A stretch of DNA of 64,000 nt from assembly GCF_029351045.1 (NCBI RefSeq), contig NZ_JARKIN010000001.1:2070001-2134000 (forward strand), read 5' to 3'. Position 1 is the stretch's first letter. Each line of letters starts with the position of its first letter. Shown piece by piece: positions 48,501 to 55,834 of the stretch. Origin of the DNA: Streptomyces sp. WMMB303 (lineage in GTDB: Bacteria; Actinomycetota; Actinomycetes; Streptomycetales; Streptomycetaceae). Under the pieces are notes generated by a model that saw only the letters and a list, made by a program, of their open reading frames with translations, did not search any database and was not told where the DNA came from. The translations under genes and the position numbers were made by a program.

Positions 48501-49918
48501 TCGGCCTCCGGCTCCTCCTCCGACCGGGCCTCAGCACGGCGCTCCGCCTCGGCGGCCGCGGCGGCGGACTGCGGGGTCTGGAAGGCGGGCTCGGTGAAGA
48601 CGGGGGGCTGGAACATCGCCATCGGCGGTGCGGCCCGCTTCCGGCGGCCCGCACGAGCCTCGGACTTCTCCGCGGTCTTCTCGGCGTCCTGGGTCTTCTC
48701 GGCGCCCTGGGACTTCTCGGAGGCCCGGGAGGCGGTGGGCTCCTCCTGCGGCGCCTCGGCGGCCTTGGCCGCCTTGCTCTTGCGGCTCGTCCTGGCGGGC
48801 TTGCCGCCCTCAGCCGACCGGTCGGCTCCGGCGCCGTCCGACTCGGCCGCCCCGGCGGCGCCCTGCTCCGCCTCGGCGGCGGGGGCGGAACCGGCCCGCG
48901 TCGCCCGGCGCCGCGTACGCCCGGCGGGCGCGGACTCGGCCGGGGTCTCGGCGGGGGTCTCGGCAACCGGCTCCGCGGTGGTCCCGCTCCGCGGCTCGGC
49001 CCCGGCCTCGGGGGCCGCGGCCTTGCGGGTGCTCGCGCGGCGGCGGCTGCGCGGCTTGGACTCGGGCGCTTCCGCCCCGGCCGCGCCGGAGTCGTCCGCT
49101 CCGGCGCTCCCTGCGGGCGCTGCCGGCTCCGCACTCCCGGCGCTCTCCGCGGACTCGGCCGCTGCCCTCGTCTCCCGGCTGCTCCGGCGGCGGGTGGCCG
49201 CGGGCTTCTCCTGCTCGGCCGCCTCGGCGCCCTCGGCCGTCCGGCGGCTGGTGGCCCGGCGGCGCGTGCGGGGCTTCGGCTCCTCGGCGTCAGCGGACCC
49301 CTCGGCCCCGGCGGCGGCCGCGGGGGGCTCGGATTCGGACCCGGCTGCCGTGGCGGGCGGACCGGCGGGCGCGGTGGCCTTGCGGGTGGCGCGGCGGCGG
49401 CCTGAGGCCTTCGGCGACTCGGTACCGACCTCGACAGTGCCGCCCGCGGTCTCCGGCGGCGCGGCGGGTGCGAGCTGCTCGGCGGCCTCCGGCTGTGCGG
49501 CGGGCTCGGCCGGGGCCGGTGCACCGGCGGGGGCGGTGGCCTTACGGGTGGCGCGGCGACGCGGCCGGGCGGCCGGGGCGTCGCCGGTGTCGTCCCGGGG
49601 TCCGGTGTTCTGCGAACCGTCGGCGGCGCTGTCCCGCACGGGCGACGGCTGGGCCCCGGCGTCGGCGGCGGGCGGGCCCGCGGGCCGGCTCGCGGCACGG
49701 CGGCGGCGCGGCGGCAGCGTGTCGCTAGGGGTGCTGAGGGCGCCACCGGCGGTCTCGGGTGCCCCGGCGGTTCCGCCGCCGACGGTGCTTTCGCGGTCGG
49801 CGACCGATCCGCCGGAGGGGCCGACGGCACCGGGCACGGTGGCTTCGGAGGCTTCCGCGGAGGCGGCGGCTCCGGCTGCGGGCGCCGCGGATTCGTTGGA
49901 TTCAGTTGGTTCAAGCAT
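45587..49918 (-). CDS. rne: Ribonuclease E/G with very long repetitive extensions
   Basis: This endoribonuclease starts mRNA decay and rRNA/tRNA processing. The 1,443-residue protein has a low-complexity N-terminal region of about 690 residues with recurring RRRATRK-type units. The catalytic core (about 690-1100) follows: an S1 domain (TSYVGNVYLGKVQNVLPSMEA, shown by its core), the catalytic Asp pair in IVVDVNTGKFTG and IIVIDFIDM, and the zinc-link CVHCNGRG. A C-terminal tail of about 340 residues repeats RRRATRK-VSAPAGAP units and ends in a Lys/Ala histone-H1-like stretch. The ATG is at 49918. The extensions probably scaffold degradosome partners and bind RNA. Confidence 0.95.
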   Translation of the reverse strand: MLEPTESNESAAPAAGAAASAEASEATVPGAVGPSGGSVADRESTVGGGTAGAPETAGGALSTPSDTLPPRRRRAASRPAGPPAADAGAQPSPVRDSAADGSQNTGPRDDTGDAPAARPRRRATRKATAPAGAPAPAEPAAQPEAAEQLAPAAPPETAGGTVEVGTESPKASGRRRATRKATAPAGPPATAAGSESEPPAAAAGAEGSADAEEPKPRTRRRATSRRTAEGAEAAEQEKPAATRRRSSRETRAAAESAESAGSAEPAAPAGSAGADDSGAAGAEAPESKPRSRRRASTRKAAAPEAGAEPRSGTTAEPVAETPAETPAESAPAGRTRRRATRAGSAPAAEAEQGAAGAAESDGAGADRSAEGGKPARTSRKSKAAKAAEAPQEEPTASRASEKSQGAEKTQDAEKTAEKSEARAGRRKRAAPPMAMFQPPVFTEPAFQTPQSAAAAAEAERRAEARSEEEPEAESADREETQPARRRRRRAESGEQQTAARDEQDRAAADQQSEESGSAEEEEQEGARGEERPARRRRRGGRRRRRGEGAEQAEGTEGEEREDRSGAAGESAAAEPAGAEAAEGAEGDEGEAASSGGSSSSSRRRRRRRRRSGDADGAGNEPATQDDPERTVVKVREPRKKKDEPTDEVQAIKGSTRLEAKKQRRREGREQGRRRVPIITEAEFLARREAVKREMVVRQSGERTQIAVLEDDVLVEHFVNKEQSTSYVGNVYLGKVQNVLPSMEAAFVDIGKGRNAVLYAGEVNFEALGMANGPRRIETALKSGQSVLVQVTKDPIGHKGARLTSQVSLPGRYLVYVPEGSMTGISRKLPDTERSRLKQILKRVVPEGAGVIVRTAAEGASEDELRRDVERLQAQWEEIRKKSQKGNAPTLLYGEPDMTVRVVRDIFNEDFSKVIVSGAEAWETIHGYVSHVAPDLSDRLQKWTSDVDVFATYRIDEQLAKALDRKVWLPSGGSLVIDRTEAMIVVDVNTGKFTGQGGNLEETVTRNNLEAAEEIVRQLRLRDLGGIIVIDFIDMVLESNRDLVLRRLLECLGRDRTKHQVAEVTSLGLVQMTRKRVGQGLLESFSEQCVHCNGRGVIVHLDQTAVTGGGGKKGKKGKKGDSKGEAKAEGRAESKTGDRQAAEAQPEPSPATAPAAAAVEPSEAAAEAADVTAPVPVEFVPDEELFSSAAEAEAAAASARGGRTRRRGSRKASAPAGAPRTGGEPAEAAEVVEPAAPEPAAEPAPAPAEPAAEPAAAAATAAEAAPEPAARPRRRATRKVSAPAGAPRTGDDTAAVLVVAADEAAAPAAAPAEPSPAAGEVVTDAAPLRPRRRVTRTVTATAPEEEAAAPAKKTAAKKAAKKAPAKKAAAKKTAAKKTAAKTADKAADKAEKAAEKPAKSAEKTAGKAAAKKTAKKTAKKTATRRTAAAEQEGGASVSASASEE

Positions 49919-50166
49919 GCGGGCGGTTCTCCCGTCACGCTCCCGGGCGCCGCGCTCGTGGGGTCCGGGGCGGCTCACCCTGGGGTGGGCCGCTCTCCGG
50001 GGGCGCGGGCGCCGCACGGGAGCTGTCGTGTCACTCGCCGGTTCCGGCCTTTGTCCGGCCCGGCTACGGCGAAAGTCTGCTGGTCTGTGCGTTCGCCTGC
50101 CGTACGGCTGCCCGGGTGGCTCCCTGGCGTGCCTCGATCGGCGGCGACGCGGCTTCGGCGGCTGCC

Positions 50167-51006
50167 CTACGCGGTGCCGCCCGGCACCGTCGCGGCGCTG
50201 GAAACCCCTGAGCCGATGGGCTCCGGAAGCGCGTCGCGGTCAGGTGCGAACGGGTCGGTCACCGAGCCGGTCTCCTCATCGAGCGGCCCCTGCGCCAGCC
50301 TGGTCACCGCTGCGGGGACCGGCGGCGCCAGGTCGGCCGTAGCGCGGAGACCGGACAGGACGTCGTCGGGTCGTACGGCAGGTGTCACGTGTCGTACTAC
50401 CAGGCGCAGTATCGCACAGGCCCCCTCTCCCGGCCTATCGGTGCCGGTGGAGGTGTCAGCGCCGGCGGGCTGCGCGGTGGCGGTCAGCGAGCGTACGGCG
50501 GCCCGGGCGTCGAAGGAGCGGACGCCCTTCTTGGTCTGCCGCTGCACCTCGACGGTCTCCGCGGCCAGGAAGGCCGCCACCGCCTGCTGCGCCTGCGCCG
50601 GGGAGACACCGTCGAGCCGCATCTCCCACACGGAGGCCTGCAGCCGGTCGCTGAAGTCGGAGCCGTGCGCCTCGACCACGTCGACGAGGTCCAGACCGTC
50701 GGGCATGCACGCGTCGAGCTGGGCGCGCAGCTCCTCGGGGGCCCGAGGCCGGACGAGGCCGATCTCCAGGTACTCGGCCTCGCTGCCGGTGCCGGTGGGG
50801 GCGGCGTTCGCGTAGCTGACCTTGGGGTGCGGGGTGAAACCGGCGGAGTACGCCATGGGTACCTCGGCGCGACGCAGGGCCCGCTCGAAGGCGCGCTGGA
50901 AGTCGCGGTGGCTGGTGAACCGAAGGCGGCCCCGCTTCGTGTAGCGCAGGCGGAGGCGCTGCACGGCAGGTGCGGGCGGCGGGCCTTCGGGCTGTCGCTT
51001 GCCCAG
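50167..51006 (-). CDS. Radical SAM-linked protein (DUF2344 / TIGR03936)
   Basis: A 279-residue protein of DUF2344, which in most bacteria is fused to, or encoded beside, the TIGR03960 radical SAM protein and upstream of RNase E/G, as here. The core reads RLRYTKRGRLRFTSHRDFQR then SAGFTPHPKVSYANA and a later LEIGLVRP. No ATG/GTG/TTG exists at the conserved N-terminus (GKRQPEGPPPAPAVQ); a CTG at 51006 has AGGAG seven bases upstream and is the likely start. GTG 50964 is the fallback. The 371 bp upstream to 51377 contain nothing I recognise. Confidence 0.88.
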   Translation of the reverse strand: MGKRQPEGPPPAPAVQRLRLRYTKRGRLRFTSHRDFQRAFERALRRAEVPMAYSAGFTPHPKVSYANAAPTGTGSEAEYLEIGLVRPRAPEELRAQLDACMPDGLDLVDVVEAHGSDFSDRLQASVWEMRLDGVSPAQAQQAVAAFLAAETVEVQRQTKKGVRSFDARAAVRSLTATAQPAGADTSTGTDRPGEGACAILRLVVRHVTPAVRPDDVLSGLRATADLAPPVPAAVTRLAQGPLDEETGSVTDPFAPDRDALPEPIGSGVSSAATVPGGTA

Positions 51007-51377
51007 TGGTTCTCTCCTCGGTGCCGGGCGTCGCGCGAGGCGCGGCCGCCCTCGTCTGACGGATGTGTCTGTGCGTCGGGTACGGAGGTGGAAGTCCGCA
51101 CGCACCGCCGCGGTGGCGCCCCCGGACGGCGGGGTCACCGCCCGCGGCCACCGGGCGCGTCCGGCGGCCGGGCCCGGGGAGCTTCGCCCGGGCCGCCGCC
51201 CCGGAGGCCCGGGTCCGTGCGGATGATCCTGTTGCCCAGGGTACGCGGCGGCCCCGCCGCCACGGCCGCCGCTCCGTCGAACGGGGCCTCTCGGGCGGGT
51301 GCGGCGGGCGCGTGCCCGGTCCGGACGGCGGATGCACGGTCTCCGGCCCGCCCGGGGCGGACCGGAGTGCAGCCGGG

Positions 51378-51454
51378 CTACCGCACCACGGTCAGCGGCA
51401 GCAGCTTCTTGCCCTTCGGGCCGATCTGGATTTCCGTGTCCATCTGAGGACACA
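51378..51454 (-). pseudogene. Displaced native 3' end of the radical SAM gene
   Basis: Read leftward from the 10-bp repeat, this encodes CPQMDTEIQIGPKG then KKLLPLTVVR and TAG. It is the original C-terminus of the radical SAM gene that now starts at 55675, cut off by the integrative element. The element gives the gene a new end with the same GKKLLPLTV. The orphan fragment is no longer attached to a start codon. Confidence 0.85.
51445..51454. repeat. Left attachment-site core (attL)
   Basis: TGAGGACACA, directly repeated at 53817-53826, marks the left end of the element, immediately after the displaced 3' end of the radical SAM gene and 32 bp before the integrase start. It lies inside an inverted repeat GTGTCC-N6-GGACAC (51436-51453), as expected for a serine integrase site. 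Confidence 0.75.
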
Positions 51455-51485
51455 AAGACACGGACTCAAGGTATTGTCCGGCGAC

Positions 51486-53060
51486 GTGAAGACGTACGAC
51501 GTAGAGACCGAGTGGACCGCCTCAGACCTGACCCTGCTGGAGGAGCTGAAGAGGGCGGAGGCCCTGCTCCCCGAGGGCGCTCCCCGGGCCCTGCTCTCCA
51601 TCCGCCTGTCTGTGCTGACGCACGACACTACGTCGCCAGTGAGACAGGAGCTCGATCTCCGCATGTTGGCGAGAGACAAGGGATACCGCGTCGTCGGTGT
51701 CGCTTCGGATCTCAACGTGTCGGCAACGAAGGTCCCGCCGTGGAAGCGGAAGTCTCTCGGCGCGTGGCTCAACAACCGAGTCCCCGAGTTCGACGCTCTC
51801 CTCTTCTGGAAGCTCGATCGCTTCATCCGGCGCATGACGGATCTCTCGACCATGATCGAGTGGTGCGAGCGGTACGGGAAGAACCTGCTCTCGAAGAACG
51901 ACGCGATCGACCTCGGTACGCCTGCTGGCCGGATCATGGTCACGCTCATCGGTGGTATCGCTGAGATCGAGGCAGCGAACACGTCGACCCGCGTGACGTC
52001 ACTGTGGGACTACACACGGACTCAGGACGCATGGCTTGTCGGTAAGCCTGCGTACGGCTACGTCACGACCAGGATCAACGGAAAGCCTGCCCTCGCCATC
52101 GAGCCCGACGCGCACAAGGCGCTGCACTGGGCTCGCCGCATGGCTCTGCGAGGAGTGTCCGCCCGTCGCATGGTTCTGTGCATCGTCCGCTCTGGACTCA
52201 TGACCGCCGGGCTCACCCCGTCAACTCTGCTCCGTCGCCTTCGAAACCCGGCGCTCATGGGGTACCGGGTCGAAGAGAACAAGCAGGGCGGGAAGCGGCG
52301 GAGCAGGACCGTCCTCGGCAACGACGGCAAGCCGATACGGGTCGCTCCCCCGATCGTCACCGAGGAGGAGTTCGAGAGCCTTCAAGCGGCGCTCGACCGC
52401 CGAAGCAAGAATCAGCCTGCCCGGCAGGCAGGCGGAGCTACGCAGTTCCTTGGTGTGCTGATCTGCGTCGACTGCTCAACCAACATGACCGCGCAGAAGA
52501 CGAGCCACAAGGGGCGGGACTACACCTACTTGCGGTGCGGCGAGTGCAGGAGCGGAGGGCTCGGCGCTCCGAACCCGCAGGGCGTGTACAACGTGCTGGT
52601 GAGCGATGTCCTCCGAGTCCTCGGGGACTTCCCCGTGCAGGTCCGTGAGTACGCGCGAGGAGCCGAAGCCCGCGCCGAGGTGAAGCGTCTCGAAGAGGCC
52701 ATCGCCTACTACATGACCGAACTCGAACCGGGAGGCCGCTATACGAAGACGCAGTTCACGCGGGAGCAGGCGGAGAAGGCGCTCGACAAGCTCACGGACG
52801 AACTGAACGCCATCGACCCCGAGACCACACAGGACCGGTGGGCCCTCGTCCACAACGGGAAGACGTTCCGCGAAGTGTGGGAAGAGGGCGGCATGGAGGC
52901 CATGGCGGAGGACCTGCGCCGAGTCGGCATCACGTGCGAGGTGACCCGGACAAAGGTCAAGGGAGTGCGCGCTCCGTCCGTGCACCTGCGGTTGAAGATC
53001 CCTCGCGACGTACGCGAGCGTCTCGTCATCAAGAGCGACGACTTCGCCGCCAAGCTCTGA
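51486..53060 (+). CDS. Large serine integrase
   Basis: A 524-residue serine recombinase. An N-terminal extension of about 35 residues is followed by the resolvase domain with catalytic Ser42 (SIRLSVLTHD) and the Arg cluster in WKLDRFIRRMTDL (about 108-120). A recombinase domain (about 185-290; KPAYGYV), a zinc ribbon with CxxC pairs (CVDCSTNM about 327 and LRCGECRSG about 353) and a coiled-coil region (about 390-450) complete it. All catalytic residues I can place are present, so it looks functional. The GTG at 51486 lies 32 bp inside the attL core; no strong ribosome site is seen and a TTG (51475) is also possible. Confidence 0.93.
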   Translation: MKTYDVETEWTASDLTLLEELKRAEALLPEGAPRALLSIRLSVLTHDTTSPVRQELDLRMLARDKGYRVVGVASDLNVSATKVPPWKRKSLGAWLNNRVPEFDALLFWKLDRFIRRMTDLSTMIEWCERYGKNLLSKNDAIDLGTPAGRIMVTLIGGIAEIEAANTSTRVTSLWDYTRTQDAWLVGKPAYGYVTTRINGKPALAIEPDAHKALHWARRMALRGVSARRMVLCIVRSGLMTAGLTPSTLLRRLRNPALMGYRVEENKQGGKRRSRTVLGNDGKPIRVAPPIVTEEEFESLQAALDRRSKNQPARQAGGATQFLGVLICVDCSTNMTAQKTSHKGRDYTYLRCGECRSGGLGAPNPQGVYNVLVSDVLRVLGDFPVQVREYARGAEARAEVKRLEEAIAYYMTELEPGGRYTKTQFTREQAEKALDKLTDELNAIDPETTQDRWALVHNGKTFREVWEEGGMEAMAEDLRRVGITCEVTRTKVKGVRAPSVHLRLKIPRDVRERLVIKSDDFAAKL

Positions 53061-53092
53061 CCGAGCCCCCCGCCTTGGCTCGCCTGCTGTGA

Positions 53093-53380
53093 CGCGCAGA
53101 GCAGGCCGCCCTGGCCGAGGCTGGCGTGCAATGCTGGGCCGATAAGGGCTACCGGGACGCCGGTGGCACTATCCGGCTGCCCCACTGGGGCTGCTGGGAG
53201 ACGCTCTCCGCAGGTCAGCAGGCTGTCAACCGCTCCCACGCGAAGATCCGCGCGCTCGTCGAGCAGGCCATGGCCACCCTCAAGACCTGGCGGCTCCTGG
53301 GCAAGCTGCGATGCTCCACCACCCGCATCACCAGCCTCGTCCAAGCGATCCTCACCCTGCACCTGATCAGCTCAAACTGA
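53093..53380 (+). pseudogene. IS5-type transposase, C-terminal remnant
   Basis: The frame reads QCWADKGYRDAGGTIR, then SHAKIRALVEQAMATLKTWR and ITSLVQAILTLHL. This matches the last third of IS5-family DDE transposases (the E-bearing ADKGY and AVNRSHAKIRAL segments). The N-terminal two thirds, with the first catalytic Asp, are missing, and a stop lies just upstream (53090). No terminal inverted repeats are evident, so it is inactive. Confidence 0.8.
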
Positions 53381-53519
53381 GGTTGGCAAACGCTCAGTGT
53401 CCCGATCGATGCTTCCGACCTGCGGGCAGCGGGCAGCGGGCAGCGGGGTCAAGATCTTCGGCTTTCCAGAACGGGAAAGCCGTTCATCTGTGCGGGAACC
53501 GCATCCCACCACCGAGCGA

Positions 53520-53551
53520 GAGGCGCCGGACTGTCACTGTCCGAACGCCTC
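53520..53551 (-). terminator. Hairpin ending the element's 62-codon ORF
   Basis: GAGGCG (53520-53525) pairs with CGCCTC (53546-53551), and inside it CGGAC pairs with GTCCG, leaving a seven-base loop. It lies 8 bp after the small ORF stop and probably terminates the transcript that runs through the radical SAM gene and this ORF. Confidence 0.6.
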
Positions 53552-53558
53552 TCATCGA

Positions 53559-53747
53559 TCACACCCACTCGACCGAAGAGACGATGCTCTCGGCTCGCCG
53601 GGGAGCGGGCAGCGGCGTGCGCCGCACCTTACGGGGCGCCTGCTCGCGCCCCTTCGCGCCGAGCGAGCGAAGCATCTCGGCACGCTCCACCTCGGTCAGA
53701 CCAGCGAGTGTCTCAGCCACCTGCCGGACCGTATCGCCGCTGGTCAC
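53559..53747 (-). CDS. 62-residue protein coupled to the radical SAM stop codon
   Basis: A GTG at 53747 overlaps the host gene's TGA (GTGA). The encoded 62-residue protein begins TSGDTVRQVAETLAGLTEVERAEML, a helix-forming stretch resembling a small DNA-binding or partner protein, followed by a basic segment, RKVRRTPLPAPRR. It has no named family. It is inside the element, read with the host gene, and followed by a hairpin. It could be an excision or control factor of the integrase, or unrelated cargo; I cannot decide. Confidence 0.55.
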   Translation of the reverse strand: MTSGDTVRQVAETLAGLTEVERAEMLRSLGAKGREQAPRKVRRTPLPAPRRAESIVSSVEWV

Positions 53748-55675
53748 GAAGACTTCTTGACCGTCAGCGGAAGCAGCTTCTTACCGCTGTCGCTCAGTTG
53801 TGGCCATGTATCGAATTGAGGACACACGCCGCAGTCGAAGCAGGGGTCCCAGCGGCAGTCCGGGACCTCGGTCTCGTCGAGGGCGTCCTGCCAGTCCTCC
53901 CAGAGCCAGTCCTTGTCCAGGCCGGAGTCGAGGTGGTCCCAGGGGAGCACCTCCTCGTAGGAGCGCTCGCGGGTGGTGTACCAGTCGACGTCGACGTCCG
54001 CGCCACGCAGTGCCTCGGCGGCCGACTCCATCCACAGGTCGTAGGAGAAGTACTCGCGCCAGCCGTCGAACCGGCCGCCGCGCTCGTAGACCTCGCGGAT
54101 CACCGCACCGAGGCGGCGGTCGCCGCGGGAGAGCAGGCCCTCGACGATGCCCGGCTTGCCGTCGTGGTAGCGGAAGCCGATGGAGCGGCCGTACTTCTTG
54201 TCCCCGCGGATCGCGTCGCGCAGCTTGGCCAGCCGCGCGTCGGTCTCCTCCGGCGAGAGCTGCGGCGCCCACTGGAAGGGGGTGTGCGGCTTGGGGACGA
54301 AGCCGCCGATGGAGACGGTGCAGCGGATGTCGTTGGAGCCGGCGACCTCGCGGCCCTTGGCGATGACGCGGGTGGCCATGTCGGCGATCTGCAGGACGTC
54401 CTCGTCGGTCTCGGTGGGCAGTCCGCACATGAAGTAGAGCTTCACCTGGCGCCAGCCGTTGCCGTAGGCGGTGGCGACCGTGCGGATCAGATCCTCCTCG
54501 GAGACCATCTTGTTGATGACCTTGCGGATGCGCTCGCTGCCACCCTCGGGGGCGAAGGTGAGGCCGGAGCGGCGGCCGTTGCGGGTCAGCTCGTTGGCCA
54601 GGTCGATGTTGAAGGCGTCGACGCGGGTGGAGGGCAGGGACAGACCGACCTTGTCCTCCTCGTACCGGTCGGCGAGGCCCTTGGCGACGTCACCGATCTC
54701 GCTGTGGTCGGCCGAGGAGAGGGAGAGCAGTCCCACCTCCTCGAATCCGGTGTTCTTGAGGCCCTTGTCGACCATCTCGCCGATGCCGGTGATGGAGCGC
54801 TCCCGGACCGGCCGGGTGATCATGCCCGCCTGGCAGAAGCGGCAGCCGCGGGTGCAGCCGCGGAAGATCTCCACCGACATCCGCTCGTGGACGGTCTCCG
54901 CGAGCGGGACCAGCGGCTGCTTGGGGTAGGGCCACTCGTCCAGGTCCATCACGGTGTGCTTGCTCACCCGCCACGGGACGCCGGAGCGGTTCGGCACGAC
55001 GCGGGAGATCCGGCCGTCGGCCAGGTACTCGACGTCGTAGAAGCGCGGCACGTACACCCCGCCGGTCTTCGCGAGCCGCAGCAGCAGCTCGTCCCGTCCG
55101 CCGGGGCGCCCCTCGGCCTTCCAGGCCCGGATGATCTCGGTGACCTCCAGCACGGCCTGCTCGCCGTCACCGATCACCGCGACGTCCAGGAAGTCGGCGA
55201 CGGGCTCCGGGTTGAACGCGGCGTGGCCGCCCGCCATCACGATCGGGTGATCCTCGGTGCGGTCCCGGGCGTGGAGCGGGATGCCGGAGAGGTCGAGGGC
55301 GGTCAGCAGGTTGGTGTAGCCCAACTCGGTGGAGAAGGAGACGCCGAGCACGTCGAAGGCGCCGACCGGGCGGTGCGCGTCGACGGTGAACTGCGGGACG
55401 TCGTGCTCCCGCATCAGCTTCTCCAGGTCGGGCCAGACGCTGTAGGTGCGCTCGGCCAGCACACCCTCACGCTCGTTGAGCACCTCGTAGAGGATCATGA
55501 CGCCCTGGTTGGGCAGACCCACCTCGTAGGCGTCCGGATACATCAGCGCCCAGCGGACGTCCGTCGCGTCCCAGTCCTTGACGGTGGAGTTCAGCTCGCC
55601 GCCCACGTACTGGATCGGCTTCTGGACGTGCGGGAGGAGGGCCTCTAGCTGGGGGAAGACCGACTCGACGGGCAT
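53744..55675 (-). CDS. Radical SAM protein (TIGR03960 type) with element-supplied C-terminus
   Basis: A 643-residue radical SAM enzyme of the RNase E-associated TIGR03960 family (function unknown). A B12-binding-like N-terminal domain (about 60-190; GGHAAFNPEP) precedes the radical SAM domain with CTRGCRFC (cluster cysteines, about residue 270) and LTFAPEGGSERIRKVINKM. The C-terminal region ends QLSDSGKKLLPLTVKKSS. The last about 23 residues come from the inserted element; the original end (residues similar in GKKLLPLTV) is stranded at 51378. The ATG is at 55675. Its DUF2344 partner is on the other side of the element. Confidence 0.93.
   Translation of the reverse strand: MPVESVFPQLEALLPHVQKPIQYVGGELNSTVKDWDATDVRWALMYPDAYEVGLPNQGVMILYEVLNEREGVLAERTYSVWPDLEKLMREHDVPQFTVDAHRPVGAFDVLGVSFSTELGYTNLLTALDLSGIPLHARDRTEDHPIVMAGGHAAFNPEPVADFLDVAVIGDGEQAVLEVTEIIRAWKAEGRPGGRDELLLRLAKTGGVYVPRFYDVEYLADGRISRVVPNRSGVPWRVSKHTVMDLDEWPYPKQPLVPLAETVHERMSVEIFRGCTRGCRFCQAGMITRPVRERSITGIGEMVDKGLKNTGFEEVGLLSLSSADHSEIGDVAKGLADRYEEDKVGLSLPSTRVDAFNIDLANELTRNGRRSGLTFAPEGGSERIRKVINKMVSEEDLIRTVATAYGNGWRQVKLYFMCGLPTETDEDVLQIADMATRVIAKGREVAGSNDIRCTVSIGGFVPKPHTPFQWAPQLSPEETDARLAKLRDAIRGDKKYGRSIGFRYHDGKPGIVEGLLSRGDRRLGAVIREVYERGGRFDGWREYFSYDLWMESAAEALRGADVDVDWYTTRERSYEEVLPWDHLDSGLDKDWLWEDWQDALDETEVPDCRWDPCFDCGVCPQFDTWPQLSDSGKKLLPLTVKKSS
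53817..53826. repeat. Right attachment-site core (attR)
   Basis: TGAGGACACA inside the coding end of the radical SAM gene (reverse reading TGTGTCCTCA, codons for Cys-Pro-Gln). It is the direct repeat of 51445-51454; sequences beyond the ten bases diverge. Confidence 0.75.
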
Positions 55676-55834
55676 CTGGGGCGCGCTTTCGTACGGAGGA
55701 CAGGGCCAGTCGTCCAGAGTAACGGTTGGCTCGGCCCGCCCCGATGGCCGTGCGCCCGCACCGCTGTGCGCGGCCGCCGGGAGGGGCGGCGCACAGCGGC
55801 GCGGGCGGGGTTCCGGCGCGCGGCGGGACCGCGG

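Larger units (their letters stand above)
51445..53826 (+). mobile_element. Integrative element in the radical SAM gene, with serine integrase
   Basis: A 2.4-kb insertion bounded by direct repeats of TGAGGACACA. Its contents are a large serine integrase, the C-terminal remnant of an IS5-type transposase, a hairpin and a 62-codon ORF, plus the replacement 3' end of the host gene. Base composition is visibly lower in GC than the neighbours. The site lies in the coding 3' end of the TIGR03960-type gene; native tail and new tail both read GKKLLPLTV. There are no replication, conjugation or structural phage genes, so this is a cryptic or minimal remnant. Confidence 0.85.

Noticed and set aside
47733..50342. 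Plus-strand open frame of 869 codons opposite RNase E/G
   Set aside because: The product is Ser/Ala/Pro low-complexity, the complement of the repetitive arms; no start signal or domain.
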